A DNA stretch of 64,000 nucleotides from Gemmataceae bacterium (lineage in GTDB: Bacteria; Planctomycetota; Planctomycetia; Gemmatales; Gemmataceae). Of the stretch, positions 6,723 to 15,357 are shown in pieces. Below the pieces are notes generated by a model that made no database searches, had not been told where the DNA came from, and saw only the letters and a list, made by a program, of their open reading frames with translations. Within the stretch, counting starts at the first letter, position 1. Each line of letters begins with the position of its first letter. The translations under genes and the position numbers were made by a program. The stretch spans positions 1 to 64,000 of the forward strand of contig JALHPZ010000017.1 in assembly GCA_022842245.1 (NCBI GenBank), in the 5' to 3' direction.

Positions 6723-9700
6723 TTATGCCGGGAGAGCGACGGGTTCGCCGAGGGCGGCGGTCAGCCGATCGAGTTCGCGGTCGAGATCGTCGAGGATCGC
6801 CGCGGCGCTGGAGAGTGAACCCTCCGCGCCCAGATTTTCCAAGGCCCGCGCCGATTCGGCCGTGGCCAGTCCTCCCACATAGCCGGCCGCGCCTTTGAGG
6901 CCGTGAGACAGTCGCCGGATTTCCGCGAAATCGCCGGCGGAAAACGCGCGACGGAGTTCCTCCCGGATTTTCGGAGCATCCGCGAGAAACACGGCCGCCA
7001 CCTGTCCGAAGAGATCTTCGTCGCCGCCCAGGCGTTCCAACGCTCCGGTTCGGTCCAGCACGGGCGGTCGCTGGCGCGGCGGCGGCGTCTGCGACGAGAT
7101 GGACACCGGCACGATCCCGGCGACCCACTCCAGCACGCGGGTGAGTTCCGCGCGTTGAATCGGCTTGCTGACATAGTCGTCCATGCCGGCGGCCAGGCAA
7201 CGCTCGCGATCGCCCTTCATGGCGTGCGCGGTCATCGCCACCACGAGCTGCCGGCGGCCCGTGCCCGATTCCATTTCGCGAATGGCGGCCGTCGCTTCGA
7301 ACCCGTCCATTTCGGGCATTTGCACGTCCATGAGAACCAGGTCGAAAGGACCTTCGCTCGCGAGCGCGGCCAGCGCTTGCTTCCCGTCGACCGTCACGGT
7401 CACCGCATGGCCGGCCTTCTTGAGCAGACTCACGATCACATGCTGATTCACCACATTGTCCTCGGCCACGAGAATGCGGAGTCGTCGGCCTACGGCCGCC
7501 ACCGGTCCCGGGACCGTCGCAATCGTCGGATTCGTCGGATTCGTCGCCCGTTCCGCTTGTGGCGTCGCGGCGTAGAGAGCCGCGGCGATCGCCCGATTCA
7601 ATTCTGCCGGCTTGACGGGCTTGACGAGGTACGATGCCACGCCGAGGTCGCGGCAGCGGGCGGTGTCGCCCTGCCGATCGGCCGAAGTGAGCATGAGGAT
7701 GGCGACACCGGCGAGCGCCTTCTCGCGGCCGATGCGATCCGCGACCATGAAGCCATCCATCTCCGGCATCATGCCGTCGAGCAGCACGATGGGGAAAGGC
7801 GTGCCATTGCCGGCGGCATAGCGAAGCTCGTCCATGGCTTCCGGTCCACTGGCGGAGCAGGTGGGCTTCGCACCCCAGTGGCGCACCGTCTCGGCGAGCA
7901 CGCGGCGGTTCGTGGCGTTGTCGTCCACGATCAGGATCGGCACGCCCTTGAGGTCCACCGGCAGAACGATGGTCCGCTCGATCGATCCTCGGGCCCGTTC
8001 CAGCCGCACATCGAACGTGAAAGTACTTCCGCGGCCCGGCTCGCTCGCGGCGTGGATGCGGCCGCCCATCAGTTCGACGAGCCGCTGGCAGATGGTCAGG
8101 CCCAGGCCGGTCCCGCCGTATTTCCGCGTCGTACTTCCGTCGGCCTGCGTGAACGGCTCGAAGATCGTCCGCAGCTTGGCCGGCGGAATGCCGATTCCCG
8201 TATCCGTTACGTGGAACACCAGGCGGATCGCGTCGTTCGGTTCTTCCAGGCATTCGCAGCGGACGACCACTTCGCCGCGCTCCGTGAACTTGATCGCGTT
8301 TCCGACGAGATTCGTCAGGATCTGACGCAGCCGGTGCGCGTCGCCCAGCGCCATTTCGGGCACCTTCGGGTCGGTGTCGCACGCCAGTTCCAATCCCTTG
8401 GCGTGCGCCCGCGCCGCCAGCGCCTTGAGCGTGTCGCCAACCGTGTCCCGCACCGAGAACGGGATCGGGTCGATATCCAGCTTGCCGGCTTCGATCTTGG
8501 AGAAGTCCAGGATGTCGTTGATGACGGTGAGCAGCGCGTCGGCCGAAGTCTTCACGAGGCCGATCGACTCGCGCTGGTCCGGCGTCAGGTCCGTTTCCAG
8601 AATCAGGTCCGTCATGCCGAGAATGCCGTTCATCGGCGTGCGGATCTCGTGGCTCATGTTTGCCAGGAACTCGCTCTTGGCGCGGCTGGCCGCCTCGGCG
8701 ATCGCCGTGGCGCGCACCAAGGCCTCTTCGCCCGCCTTCCGTGCCGTGATGTCTTGGACCTGCGAGACGAAGTGGAGGGGATTTCCGGCGTTGTCGCGCA
8801 CCAACGACACGCCGAGTGTCGCCCAAACGATCTGGCCATTCTTTCGTCGGTAGCGCTTTTCCATCTGGTACGTGCTCGACAACCCTTCCAGTGTTCGGCG
8901 GAGGTGCTCCAAGTCGATGGCGAGGTCGTCCACATGCGTAATGGACTGGAAAGAACACGCAAGCAATTCGGTTTCGGTGTATCCCAGCGTTTCGCAAAGG
9001 ACGCGATTCACCCGAATGAATCGTCCGTCGGGCGAGACCAGGGCCATGCCGATCGCGGCGTCCTCGAACGCCCGGCGGAACTGTTCTTCCTTCTGCCACA
9101 ACTCGGCCGTCCGCTCCCGGATTCTTTCCTCGACGGTGGCATGCGCGGCCTCCAGTTCCGCTTCGCGCTCCGCGGCCCGCCATAAGTCGCGGTTCCCCTG
9201 CCAGCACGCGAACAGAAGAAACACATCCATGAACACGACCCAGCCCGCGTGTTCGACCCAGCGCCAGTTCGCCCCCGCGATGTTGCCATAGACCGACTCC
9301 GGCCAGGCGAGCCCGCGGACGACGTGGTCCGCCGCCGTCACCGCCGACGCCGTCAGAAGGACGCGCCAGTCGCGGTAGAAGCTCAGGAACGCCAGCGAAC
9401 CGAACACGTGGAAGTGCGTCTCGATCCGGCCGCCGGTCAGGTGGATGAGCAACCCGGTGGAGATCATCTGCGCAGCGGCAATGACAAATCGCGTGTTCGG
9501 TCGCCCCGGACGTGCGAACGCCAGAAAGAGCGGCAGCGCGATGGTCAGCCCGCCAAGCCCCACTGCCGCCCACACGTGCGGATGCGTCGTGCTTCTCGTT
9601 CCCGCCCAGGTCAGGGGCGTGACCCAGAGCGCCAACCCGATCATCGCGAGCCATTGAAACACGAGAAGCCCGGCGAACATCCGGTCCGTCCGCCGGTGGA

Positions 9701-9782
9701 TCGCATCACGCGCTTCGGCCACCAGCTCGCCGACGCGTGCTTCCCATCTCGCGTTGTTTTCTTTCGTCTCGGCCGGAGGCAT
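6723..9782 (-). CDS. Membrane hybrid histidine kinase (PAS-HisKA-HATPase-REC-REC-HPt)
   Basis: A 1019-residue multidomain sensor. Several N-terminal membrane segments (about residues 35-190) include HFHVFGSLAFLSFYRDW, a motif common in planctomycete sensors. A PAS domain follows (about 230-350). HisKA carries NMSHEIRTPMNG with the phospho-His near 378. The ATPase carries NLVGNAIKFTERG, DTGIGIP and GGTGLGLTICQ. Two receivers (LLDGMMPEMDG and LMDVQMPEMDG) and a C-terminal HPt (LSHGLKGAAGYVG) complete an internal phosphorelay. I chose the ATG at 9782 because an upstream start at 9857 would overlap the preceding gene. The cognate response regulator is probably the next gene. Confidence 0.93.
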   Translation of the reverse strand: MPPAETKENNARWEARVGELVAEARDAIHRRTDRMFAGLLVFQWLAMIGLALWVTPLTWAGTRSTTHPHVWAAVGLGGLTIALPLFLAFARPGRPNTRFVIAAAQMISTGLLIHLTGGRIETHFHVFGSLAFLSFYRDWRVLLTASAVTAADHVVRGLAWPESVYGNIAGANWRWVEHAGWVVFMDVFLLFACWQGNRDLWRAAEREAELEAAHATVEERIRERTAELWQKEEQFRRAFEDAAIGMALVSPDGRFIRVNRVLCETLGYTETELLACSFQSITHVDDLAIDLEHLRRTLEGLSSTYQMEKRYRRKNGQIVWATLGVSLVRDNAGNPLHFVSQVQDITARKAGEEALVRATAIAEAASRAKSEFLANMSHEIRTPMNGILGMTDLILETDLTPDQRESIGLVKTSADALLTVINDILDFSKIEAGKLDIDPIPFSVRDTVGDTLKALAARAHAKGLELACDTDPKVPEMALGDAHRLRQILTNLVGNAIKFTERGEVVVRCECLEEPNDAIRLVFHVTDTGIGIPPAKLRTIFEPFTQADGSTTRKYGGTGLGLTICQRLVELMGGRIHAASEPGRGSTFTFDVRLERARGSIERTIVLPVDLKGVPILIVDDNATNRRVLAETVRHWGAKPTCSASGPEAMDELRYAAGNGTPFPIVLLDGMMPEMDGFMVADRIGREKALAGVAILMLTSADRQGDTARCRDLGVASYLVKPVKPAELNRAIAAALYAATPQAERATNPTNPTIATVPGPVAAVGRRLRILVAEDNVVNQHVIVSLLKKAGHAVTVTVDGKQALAALASEGPFDLVLMDVQMPEMDGFEATAAIREMESGTGRRQLVVAMTAHAMKGDRERCLAAGMDDYVSKPIQRAELTRVLEWVAGIVPVSISSQTPPPRQRPPVLDRTGALERLGGDEDLFGQVAAVFLADAPKIREELRRAFSAGDFAEIRRLSHGLKGAAGYVGGLATAESARALENLGAEGSLSSAAAILDDLDRELDRLTAALGEPVALPA

Positions 9783-9801
9783 GGGGCTGCTCGAAAGGGT
9801 T

Positions 9802-10392
9802 TCAGGTGTTCGGTGTGAAAAGCGGGCAACCAAAAACCGGCGCGTCGACTCGTTCACCGGAGGGCGACTTCATTCGCGACAACCATAAGCGCAACGCGCC
9901 ATCGCGCCCTCGTCCCGGCGTCAGACCGCCGCAAAAGATCGTTCGGCCCGACGGATCGATCAGGAGGGAATGGCCGGAGGTCTCCGCGCCACAGCGGCGG
10001 GCCTCGGTGCCGTCGTCTTGCACGATTTCCACGCCGGGTATCGACTCGGCGATCGTATGCGACGGGCCGTTCCACCAATCGGCCGGCGCTTCCGGTGGAA
10101 TCACGAACAGCACGCGAATGGCCAAATCCGGCTCGGCGTGGCTAAGGTCCATCAGTTCGGTCAGTGTGGTTCGCGTACACGGACAATGCGGATGCACGAA
10201 GATCGTCAACCGCCAGCCGCCCGGTTCGGCTTCGATCGCCACGGGAGTTCCCTTCGAACCGGGCGTCAGGGTGTACCATTCCCAGCCGACGATCCCCGAA
10301 AGGAGCGCGCCGAACCAGAGAAGGGCCGCCAACCACGCTAACCAGTCGCGCCTCAACGCCCAAACCTCTCGATCCGATTCGGGAACCAACAA
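9802..10392 (-). CDS. RedB-like thioredoxin-fold membrane-anchored protein
   Basis: A 196-residue protein with one N-terminal membrane anchor (WLAALLWFGALLSGIVGWEW, about 20-39) and an exported thioredoxin-like domain. FVHPHCPCTRTTL places a CPC motif where thioredoxins carry CxxC, as in RedB-type proteins of planctomycetes and myxobacteria. LLIDPSGRTIFCGGLTPGRG is a typical later segment. The exact redox activity is unknown, because CPC is not the classical active site. The stop lies 19 bases before the hybrid kinase start, so it probably leads a three-gene operon and may be related to the signal sensed. Confidence 0.65.
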   Translation of the reverse strand: MLVPESDREVWALRRDWLAWLAALLWFGALLSGIVGWEWYTLTPGSKGTPVAIEAEPGGWRLTIFVHPHCPCTRTTLTELMDLSHAEPDLAIRVLFVIPPEAPADWWNGPSHTIAESIPGVEIVQDDGTEARRCGAETSGHSLLIDPSGRTIFCGGLTPGRGRDGALRLWLSRMKSPSGERVDAPVFGCPLFTPNT

Positions 10393-10728
10393 ATGATTCG
10401 GTTCGCGCGATACCCTACTTCACGCACGGCATCACCAGACGGTCGTGCGAGTGAGAATTGACGGGAATTCGTTGTAAAAAGATTCGTTCTTCAAACTGGG
10501 GCGCGAATTCAACGGCCAATTGGAAGAGAGCCGTTGTGTTCGGAGACGGAATTCGTGATGTCGCCTGATCGCGTTTCCCGGCGATACGCAGCACCCTGAA
10601 GAGAATTGACGCAAGGCGAGCATCGTCCGAGAGTCGGACATTCACCTGAGAGAAACTAGTTCACGTGGGATCGCGCGCGGAGCGGCGCGCCCTACGGTTA
10701 GAAGTCGCCCGCTCTACCCCGAGCCGCC
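10393..10728. other. Intergenic region with no gene assigned
   Basis: This 336-base divergent spacer separates the redB-like gene and the FG-GAP gene. It is more AT-rich than its surroundings and contains GAATTC three times and a small stem (CAACGGC / GCCGTTG, about 10509-10536). TTGACG occurs twice (near 10458 and 10606) as possible -35 elements, without convincing -10 partners. A 76-codon minus-strand frame (10415-10645) has no family resemblance and is not called. Confidence 0.5.
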
Positions 10729-13020
10729 ATGCGTGCCGCCATCCGCCCCGCGCTCGTCGAACTCGACGCGCGGGCCTTGCCCTCGTTCTTCGGCCACAAT
10801 CTCTTCCCGGACGACAGCGCCTGGAATCAAAAAATCACCGACGCGCCGGTCGCGGAGAATTCGGCCGCGATCATCGGCCGCATCGTCGCCCGTACCGGCT
10901 CGCGCGGCATCAAGCCCGACTTCGGCAACCCGATCACCGACGGCGAACTCTACGGCATCCCGATCACCGTCGTCGATTCCTCCACGCCCAAGGTCAGCGT
11001 CTTCATCCCTCCCGAAGGCTACGCCGACGAGAGCGACAACGTGCTCGTACCGATTCCGCCGAACGCCGTCATCGAAGGCGACGGCGCGACTGGGCCGAAC
11101 CCGCCGTCGGCGCGCGGCGATTCGCACGTTCTCATCTACGACAAGACCGCGAACGTCCTCTATGAGCTTTACTGTGCTGCCCGCCCCGGCGAGACGGAGT
11201 TCTCCTACGGCGGCACGAAGCCCGCGAACGTCTGGGGAGCGTATCAGGTCAGCTTCTGGGACCTGAACGAGAACAGCTTCCGCACGCCGAACTGGACGAG
11301 CGCCGACGCCGCCGGTCTGCCGATCGCGCCGGGGCTGATCCGGCCCGACGAAGCGTTCCCCGCATCGCAGGGCGGGCAGGGGGTTATCGACCATGCCATC
11401 CGCATGACGATGGTGCAGACCAAACGCGAGTACGTCTACCCGGCGTCGCACTTCGCCAGCAGCCGAACCGATGCCGACCTGCCTCGTATGGGGGAACGGT
11501 TCCGTCTGCGCGGCGACTTCGTCATACCCGATAATTGGACGCCGGAGACGAAGGCGATCGCGCAGGCGATGAAGGACTACGGGCTCATTGTCGCGGACAA
11601 TGGCAGCGACTTCTTCTTCCAGGGCACGCCTTCGACCCAGTGGGACATGGACGAAATCCTGCGTCTGCGCGGGATCAAGCCGGCCGATTTCGAAGTCGTG
11701 GACCTGCGACCCGTCGTCGAAGGACTCAGCGTGCTGAGCGGCCCGACGGGCGGCGGCGCGGCGATCTCGATCTTTGGCCGGAATTTCTCCGGCGCCGGCG
11801 GGCACCTGTCCGTGAACTTCGGTGGCACGCCCGCGACAGCGTTCACCATCGTCTCCGATTCCCGCATCGACGCGACAATACCGGCCCACGCCGCCGGAAC
11901 AGTGAACGTGCAGGTCGTCTCCGGCACCACGAAGCCCGACTCGAACGGGAACCCGATCTTCTTCGGCTACGGCGCCTCGCTTGCCACGGCGGCCAGCCAG
12001 TTCACATTTGTAAACAGCACCAGTCCGCCGCCAACCAGTCCGCCGCCGGGCAACCCGCCGACCGTTCCGCCCGCGATCGGCGAACCGTTCGCCGTCGGCG
12101 TGGGGACGTCTGTCGTGCTGATGAACGCCGACGGTTCGCCACGCTGGTCGATCGCGCCCTTCCCGAATCTCACCGTTCAGGTGCGCGCCGCCTCCGCCGA
12201 CTTCAACGCCGATGGCGTGCCGGACCTCGTCGCCGCCACCGGCCCCGGCGCGCCGACGCGCGTCCGCATCCTCGATGGCGTCACGCGGGCCGAACTCTTC
12301 GCCGTCAACCCGTTCGAAGCGAGCTTCTCGGGCGGCGTCTACGTCGCGGTTGGCGATGTGACCGGCGACGGCCGGCCCGACCTCGCCGTCACTCCGGACG
12401 AGGGCGGCGGACCGCGCGTCGATCTCTTCAGCGGGAAAGGCTTCGCCAAGGTTGCCAGCTTCTTCGGCATCGACGATGCGAACTTCCGGGGCGGTGCCCG
12501 CACGTCCATCGGCGACCTGAACGATGACGGTCGGGGGGACTTGGTCGTCGTTGCCGGCTTTGGCGGCGGGCCGCGCGTGGCCGCGTTCGACGGCCAATCC
12601 ATCGGTGCCACTCCGCAAAAACTCTTTGGTGATTTCTTCGCCTTCGAGGAAACCCTCCGCAACGGTGTCTTCGTCGCCGTCGGCGACTTGAACGCCGACG
12701 GCTTCACCGACCTGATCGCCGGCGGCGGACCCGGCGGCGGACCGCGCGTCCTCGCCCTCGACGGTAAGGCCCTGCTGGCGAATCAATACACGACCCTCGC
12801 CAACTTCTTCGGGGGTGATCCGAACAGCCGCGGCGGCATCCGCGTCGCCGCGAAAGACCTCGACGACGACGCCCGCGCCGACCTCATCGTCGGGGCGGGC
12901 ACCGGTGCCGGCTCGCGCGTGACGGCCTATCGCGGCAGCGCATTCCCCGCCGCCTCCCCGCCCGAACTGCTCGCCTTCGACGCGTTCGCCGGATTCACCG
13001 GCGGCGTCTTCGTCGGGTGA
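10729..13020 (+). CDS. Extracellular FG-GAP / IPT repeat protein
   Basis: A 763-residue protein. It opens with ALVELDARALPSFFG, which resembles the LExRxxPS/LEPR-type N-terminus of exported planctomycete surface proteins. Residues about 15-320 form an unrecognised globular region. An IPT/TIG-like segment (about 325-420) is followed by a proline-rich linker (about 425-450). The C-terminal third has FG-GAP/VCBS calcium-binding repeats: GDVTGDGRPDLAV, GDLNDDGRGDLVV, GDLNADGFTDLIAG and DLDDDARADLIVG. A cell-surface adhesion or carbohydrate-binding role is likely from family knowledge only. There is no classical hydrophobic signal peptide, as is usual for the group. Confidence 0.8.
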   Translation: MRAAIRPALVELDARALPSFFGHNLFPDDSAWNQKITDAPVAENSAAIIGRIVARTGSRGIKPDFGNPITDGELYGIPITVVDSSTPKVSVFIPPEGYADESDNVLVPIPPNAVIEGDGATGPNPPSARGDSHVLIYDKTANVLYELYCAARPGETEFSYGGTKPANVWGAYQVSFWDLNENSFRTPNWTSADAAGLPIAPGLIRPDEAFPASQGGQGVIDHAIRMTMVQTKREYVYPASHFASSRTDADLPRMGERFRLRGDFVIPDNWTPETKAIAQAMKDYGLIVADNGSDFFFQGTPSTQWDMDEILRLRGIKPADFEVVDLRPVVEGLSVLSGPTGGGAAISIFGRNFSGAGGHLSVNFGGTPATAFTIVSDSRIDATIPAHAAGTVNVQVVSGTTKPDSNGNPIFFGYGASLATAASQFTFVNSTSPPPTSPPPGNPPTVPPAIGEPFAVGVGTSVVLMNADGSPRWSIAPFPNLTVQVRAASADFNADGVPDLVAATGPGAPTRVRILDGVTRAELFAVNPFEASFSGGVYVAVGDVTGDGRPDLAVTPDEGGGPRVDLFSGKGFAKVASFFGIDDANFRGGARTSIGDLNDDGRGDLVVVAGFGGGPRVAAFDGQSIGATPQKLFGDFFAFEETLRNGVFVAVGDLNADGFTDLIAGGGPGGGPRVLALDGKALLANQYTTLANFFGGDPNSRGGIRVAAKDLDDDARADLIVGAGTGAGSRVTAYRGSAFPAASPPELLAFDAFAGFTGGVFVG

Positions 13021-13026
13021 AAATGT

Positions 13027-13857
13027 TCACAGCCGTTCCGCGCCGGCGGTGATGTTCCGGATCGCCTGGATCATCTGCTCGAAGTGCTCCTCGAACTGCC
13101 GGTTGCTCACTTCCTGTTGGAGCACCGTCACGGCGAAGAGGAACAGCACGTCGCTGCCGCTCTTCGGCGGACGGACATATTGGAACAGGTAGCCGCCGTA
13201 TTGCACGTCCAGCAGGATGCGGCGGTTGCCGCCCTGGCCACCCTTCTCCAGCACGGCATTCATCGCCTGGAACTCGCGGTGCAGGTCACCGGCCAGTTCG
13301 AGCCATTTCGCGATCCGCGTGTCCGCCGACTCCTTCCGCCCGATGGCGTCGAGCCGATCCTGGATCTCCTTGCGATTCACCCCCATCGCGACGACCTCCG
13401 GCCGGGCCTCGTCGGTTTTCGCGAGGCGCAGCAGCACGGCGAAGTCGATGCCGCCGCGCAGGCCGGAATAGTACTGCACCGCTTTCGGGAGTTGCTTGAG
13501 CTTGCGGAACGAGCCGGGATCGCGCGCGAGCCGGAAGTGGCAGAACGCCAGCATGCCGAGAATGACGAAAGCGTTCAGGAGTGCGAAACCGGCGATCATG
13601 ACCGGTCCGGGCGCGCGTTCTTCGAGGACGAGCGTGCCGAGCGGAGAGAACCAGTCAAAGGGGTTGTTCGATTTGGCATGGTCGCGGAGTAGCCCGACGG
13701 CACCGGCGAAGAAGCCGCCGGCGACGAGCAGCCATGTCAGGCGGTGCGCGTTGACGATGATGCGGACGAGCGGCCGGCCGAAGACGGCGCGCAGAACCGC
13801 AAAGACCGCGGCCGAGATCGCGGCGACTTTCGTCAGGTCGGTGACGTTCCAATCCAC
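13027..13857 (-). CDS. Hypothetical membrane protein, last gene of M50 operon
   Basis: About 276 residues, starting with GTG (VDWNVTDLTKVAAIS). This start lies 16 bases after the upstream stop, and the reading frame further upstream is out of phase with the real M50-like gene. Two or three membrane segments are visible in the first half: AAISAAVFAVLRAVFG, LTWLLVAGGFFAGAVGLL and VMIAGFALLNAFVILGMLAF. A soluble, mostly helical C-terminal half follows. I recognise no family. Its place behind the M50-like gene suggests a shared membrane role. Confidence 0.6.
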   Translation of the reverse strand: MDWNVTDLTKVAAISAAVFAVLRAVFGRPLVRIIVNAHRLTWLLVAGGFFAGAVGLLRDHAKSNNPFDWFSPLGTLVLEERAPGPVMIAGFALLNAFVILGMLAFCHFRLARDPGSFRKLKQLPKAVQYYSGLRGGIDFAVLLRLAKTDEARPEVVAMGVNRKEIQDRLDAIGRKESADTRIAKWLELAGDLHREFQAMNAVLEKGGQGGNRRILLDVQYGGYLFQYVRPPKSGSDVLFLFAVTVLQQEVSNRQFEEHFEQMIQAIRNITAGAERL

Positions 13858-13873
13858 GCAGCACCCCTGCCGG

Positions 13874-15319
13874 TTATTCGTGCGGCGGGGCGTCGGACTT
13901 GAGCGAGTTCGCGAATTCGCGCACGGATTGCGGCGGATCGGGCGGTTCCGCCAGCCGGGCGTCGAGCATCCGCAGCGCTTCGCGTCGAACGGACGGATGC
14001 GCAGCGCGCCAGACGGCCGCGCATTCCGCCGCGAGCCGGGGTCGGTCCGCGGGATCGGCGGCGACCGTGGCTTGGAACGCCGCGACGAGCGCGTCGCGAG
14101 CGGAGCGATGCCGTTCGACGTTCGCGACGACAAATCCCGCGCACGCAATCGCCAGTAGCCAACCGAAGAGATAGGTGGCCACGAGCGACAGCGCCATCGG
14201 CGTCGCGATTGCGGGCCGCGCGACGCGTTCGTGGACGATGTGCATCGCTCGCGCGAGATCGGCCGGTTCAAAGCTGTCGGGGCCGAGCGTGAGTACCACG
14301 TGCAACATCGTGCGCAGCCGTTCGTCCGGGATGTCGGTGGCGCGTTCGGGCAGATCCTCGAAGATGTTCGTGAGCGCCTGGCGGGTCTTCGCCAGCCGCC
14401 AGGCGCGGACGGCACCGAGGGCGACGAGCGCGGCGAGAAGCCCGACGAGCAGCGGGAGCATCGTGCCCGGCAGTGCGGCCGCCGACGCGGCAAGAAGCCC
14501 GACACCGAGGGCATGCGCCACCGCCGTCGGCCAGGGTCCGCGCAGGAGCGGCACGCGCTCGAAGAAGCGCGCCCCGTCGCACGCCGGCGCGATCCAAAGT
14601 TCCGCCAGGTTGAAGGCCAACAGGATGAGGATGAAGAATTGGAGGACGCCGTCGAGGGCGGGCGCGGCCCACGCTTGCAGCCCGAACGCCAGCGCGAGGC
14701 CGGGTAGCGGGCCGAGCAGGAAGACGACCGCGCGCCGCGCCGAACCCGCATCGCCCCCCCGCGGCAACCAGCGGGTCGGGAAGGCGAGATTGACCAGCTC
14801 CCGTTCTCGGTAGCCGAACAGCCACTGCCCGATCAGGTGACCCAATTCGTGCAGGATCTTGGCCGCCAGCACGGCCGCCGCGCCCGCCAACCCGTGCGCG
14901 AGGCCGCCCCAGATCGTCAACAGGACCAGTACCGAACCTTGCACAACCCGGGCCGGGAGATCCGCCCGCGGCTCCGGCACGGTCTTCTGGAACGCCGCCT
15001 TCGTCTGCTGGTACAGGATTTCGAATTCGATCTCGCCCCGCAGCTGCGAATCGAACAACGCGACCGGCCCCAGCACCCCTGGCGGCGGCACCGTCGGCTC
15101 GGGCGTCGGTGTCGGCTCGTCTTCGTCGTCCCCGTCCGGCGGAAACTCGTACTCCCCCGAATCGTCGTCATCGTCGTCGAAATCGTCTTCGGACCACGGG
15201 ATGTCGTCGTCGGGCATGTCAGAGTAGCCGGGTTCCTTCGGCGCGTTCGGGTCGTCGGCCCACGGGTCGACGTTGGGGTCGTCGGGATCGAACGGCTTTT
15301 CGGGCGGCGGGGTCTTCAC
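13874..15319 (-). CDS. M50-like membrane metalloprotease with acidic N-terminal tail
   Basis: A 481-residue protein. The first 80 residues are disordered and very acidic (EDDFDDDDDDSGEYEF) and then proline-rich. A hydrophobic segment contains AAKILHELGHLIGQ: HELGH at 157-161 is the HExxH zinc site of site-2-protease-like M50 enzymes. NLAELWIAPACDG (DG at 248-249) is placed like the second zinc-ligand motif (NxxPxxxxDG) of that family, though diverged. Further membrane helices surround both. If active, it would cleave substrates within or near the membrane. The substrate is unknown, and the changed DG motif leaves some doubt about catalysis. Confidence 0.7.
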   Translation of the reverse strand: MKTPPPEKPFDPDDPNVDPWADDPNAPKEPGYSDMPDDDIPWSEDDFDDDDDDSGEYEFPPDGDDEDEPTPTPEPTVPPPGVLGPVALFDSQLRGEIEFEILYQQTKAAFQKTVPEPRADLPARVVQGSVLVLLTIWGGLAHGLAGAAAVLAAKILHELGHLIGQWLFGYRERELVNLAFPTRWLPRGGDAGSARRAVVFLLGPLPGLALAFGLQAWAAPALDGVLQFFILILLAFNLAELWIAPACDGARFFERVPLLRGPWPTAVAHALGVGLLAASAAALPGTMLPLLVGLLAALVALGAVRAWRLAKTRQALTNIFEDLPERATDIPDERLRTMLHVVLTLGPDSFEPADLARAMHIVHERVARPAIATPMALSLVATYLFGWLLAIACAGFVVANVERHRSARDALVAAFQATVAADPADRPRLAAECAAVWRAAHPSVRREALRMLDARLAEPPDPPQSVREFANSLKSDAPPHE

Positions 15320-15357
15320 GGACGGAACTCGGCGGCGGGGTCCTCCACCCCATCACT

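Noticed and set aside
5719..9654. A 1311-codon minus-strand frame over the response regulator and kinase
   Set aside because: It overlaps two recognised genes in another frame, is Arg/Gly/Pro-rich and has no domain. The histidine kinase frame carries all expected motifs.
10415..10645. A 76-codon minus-strand frame in the 10.4-10.7 kb spacer
   Set aside because: No family resemblance, no ribosome-binding site, and composition resembles the AT-richer spacer; kept as noncoding.
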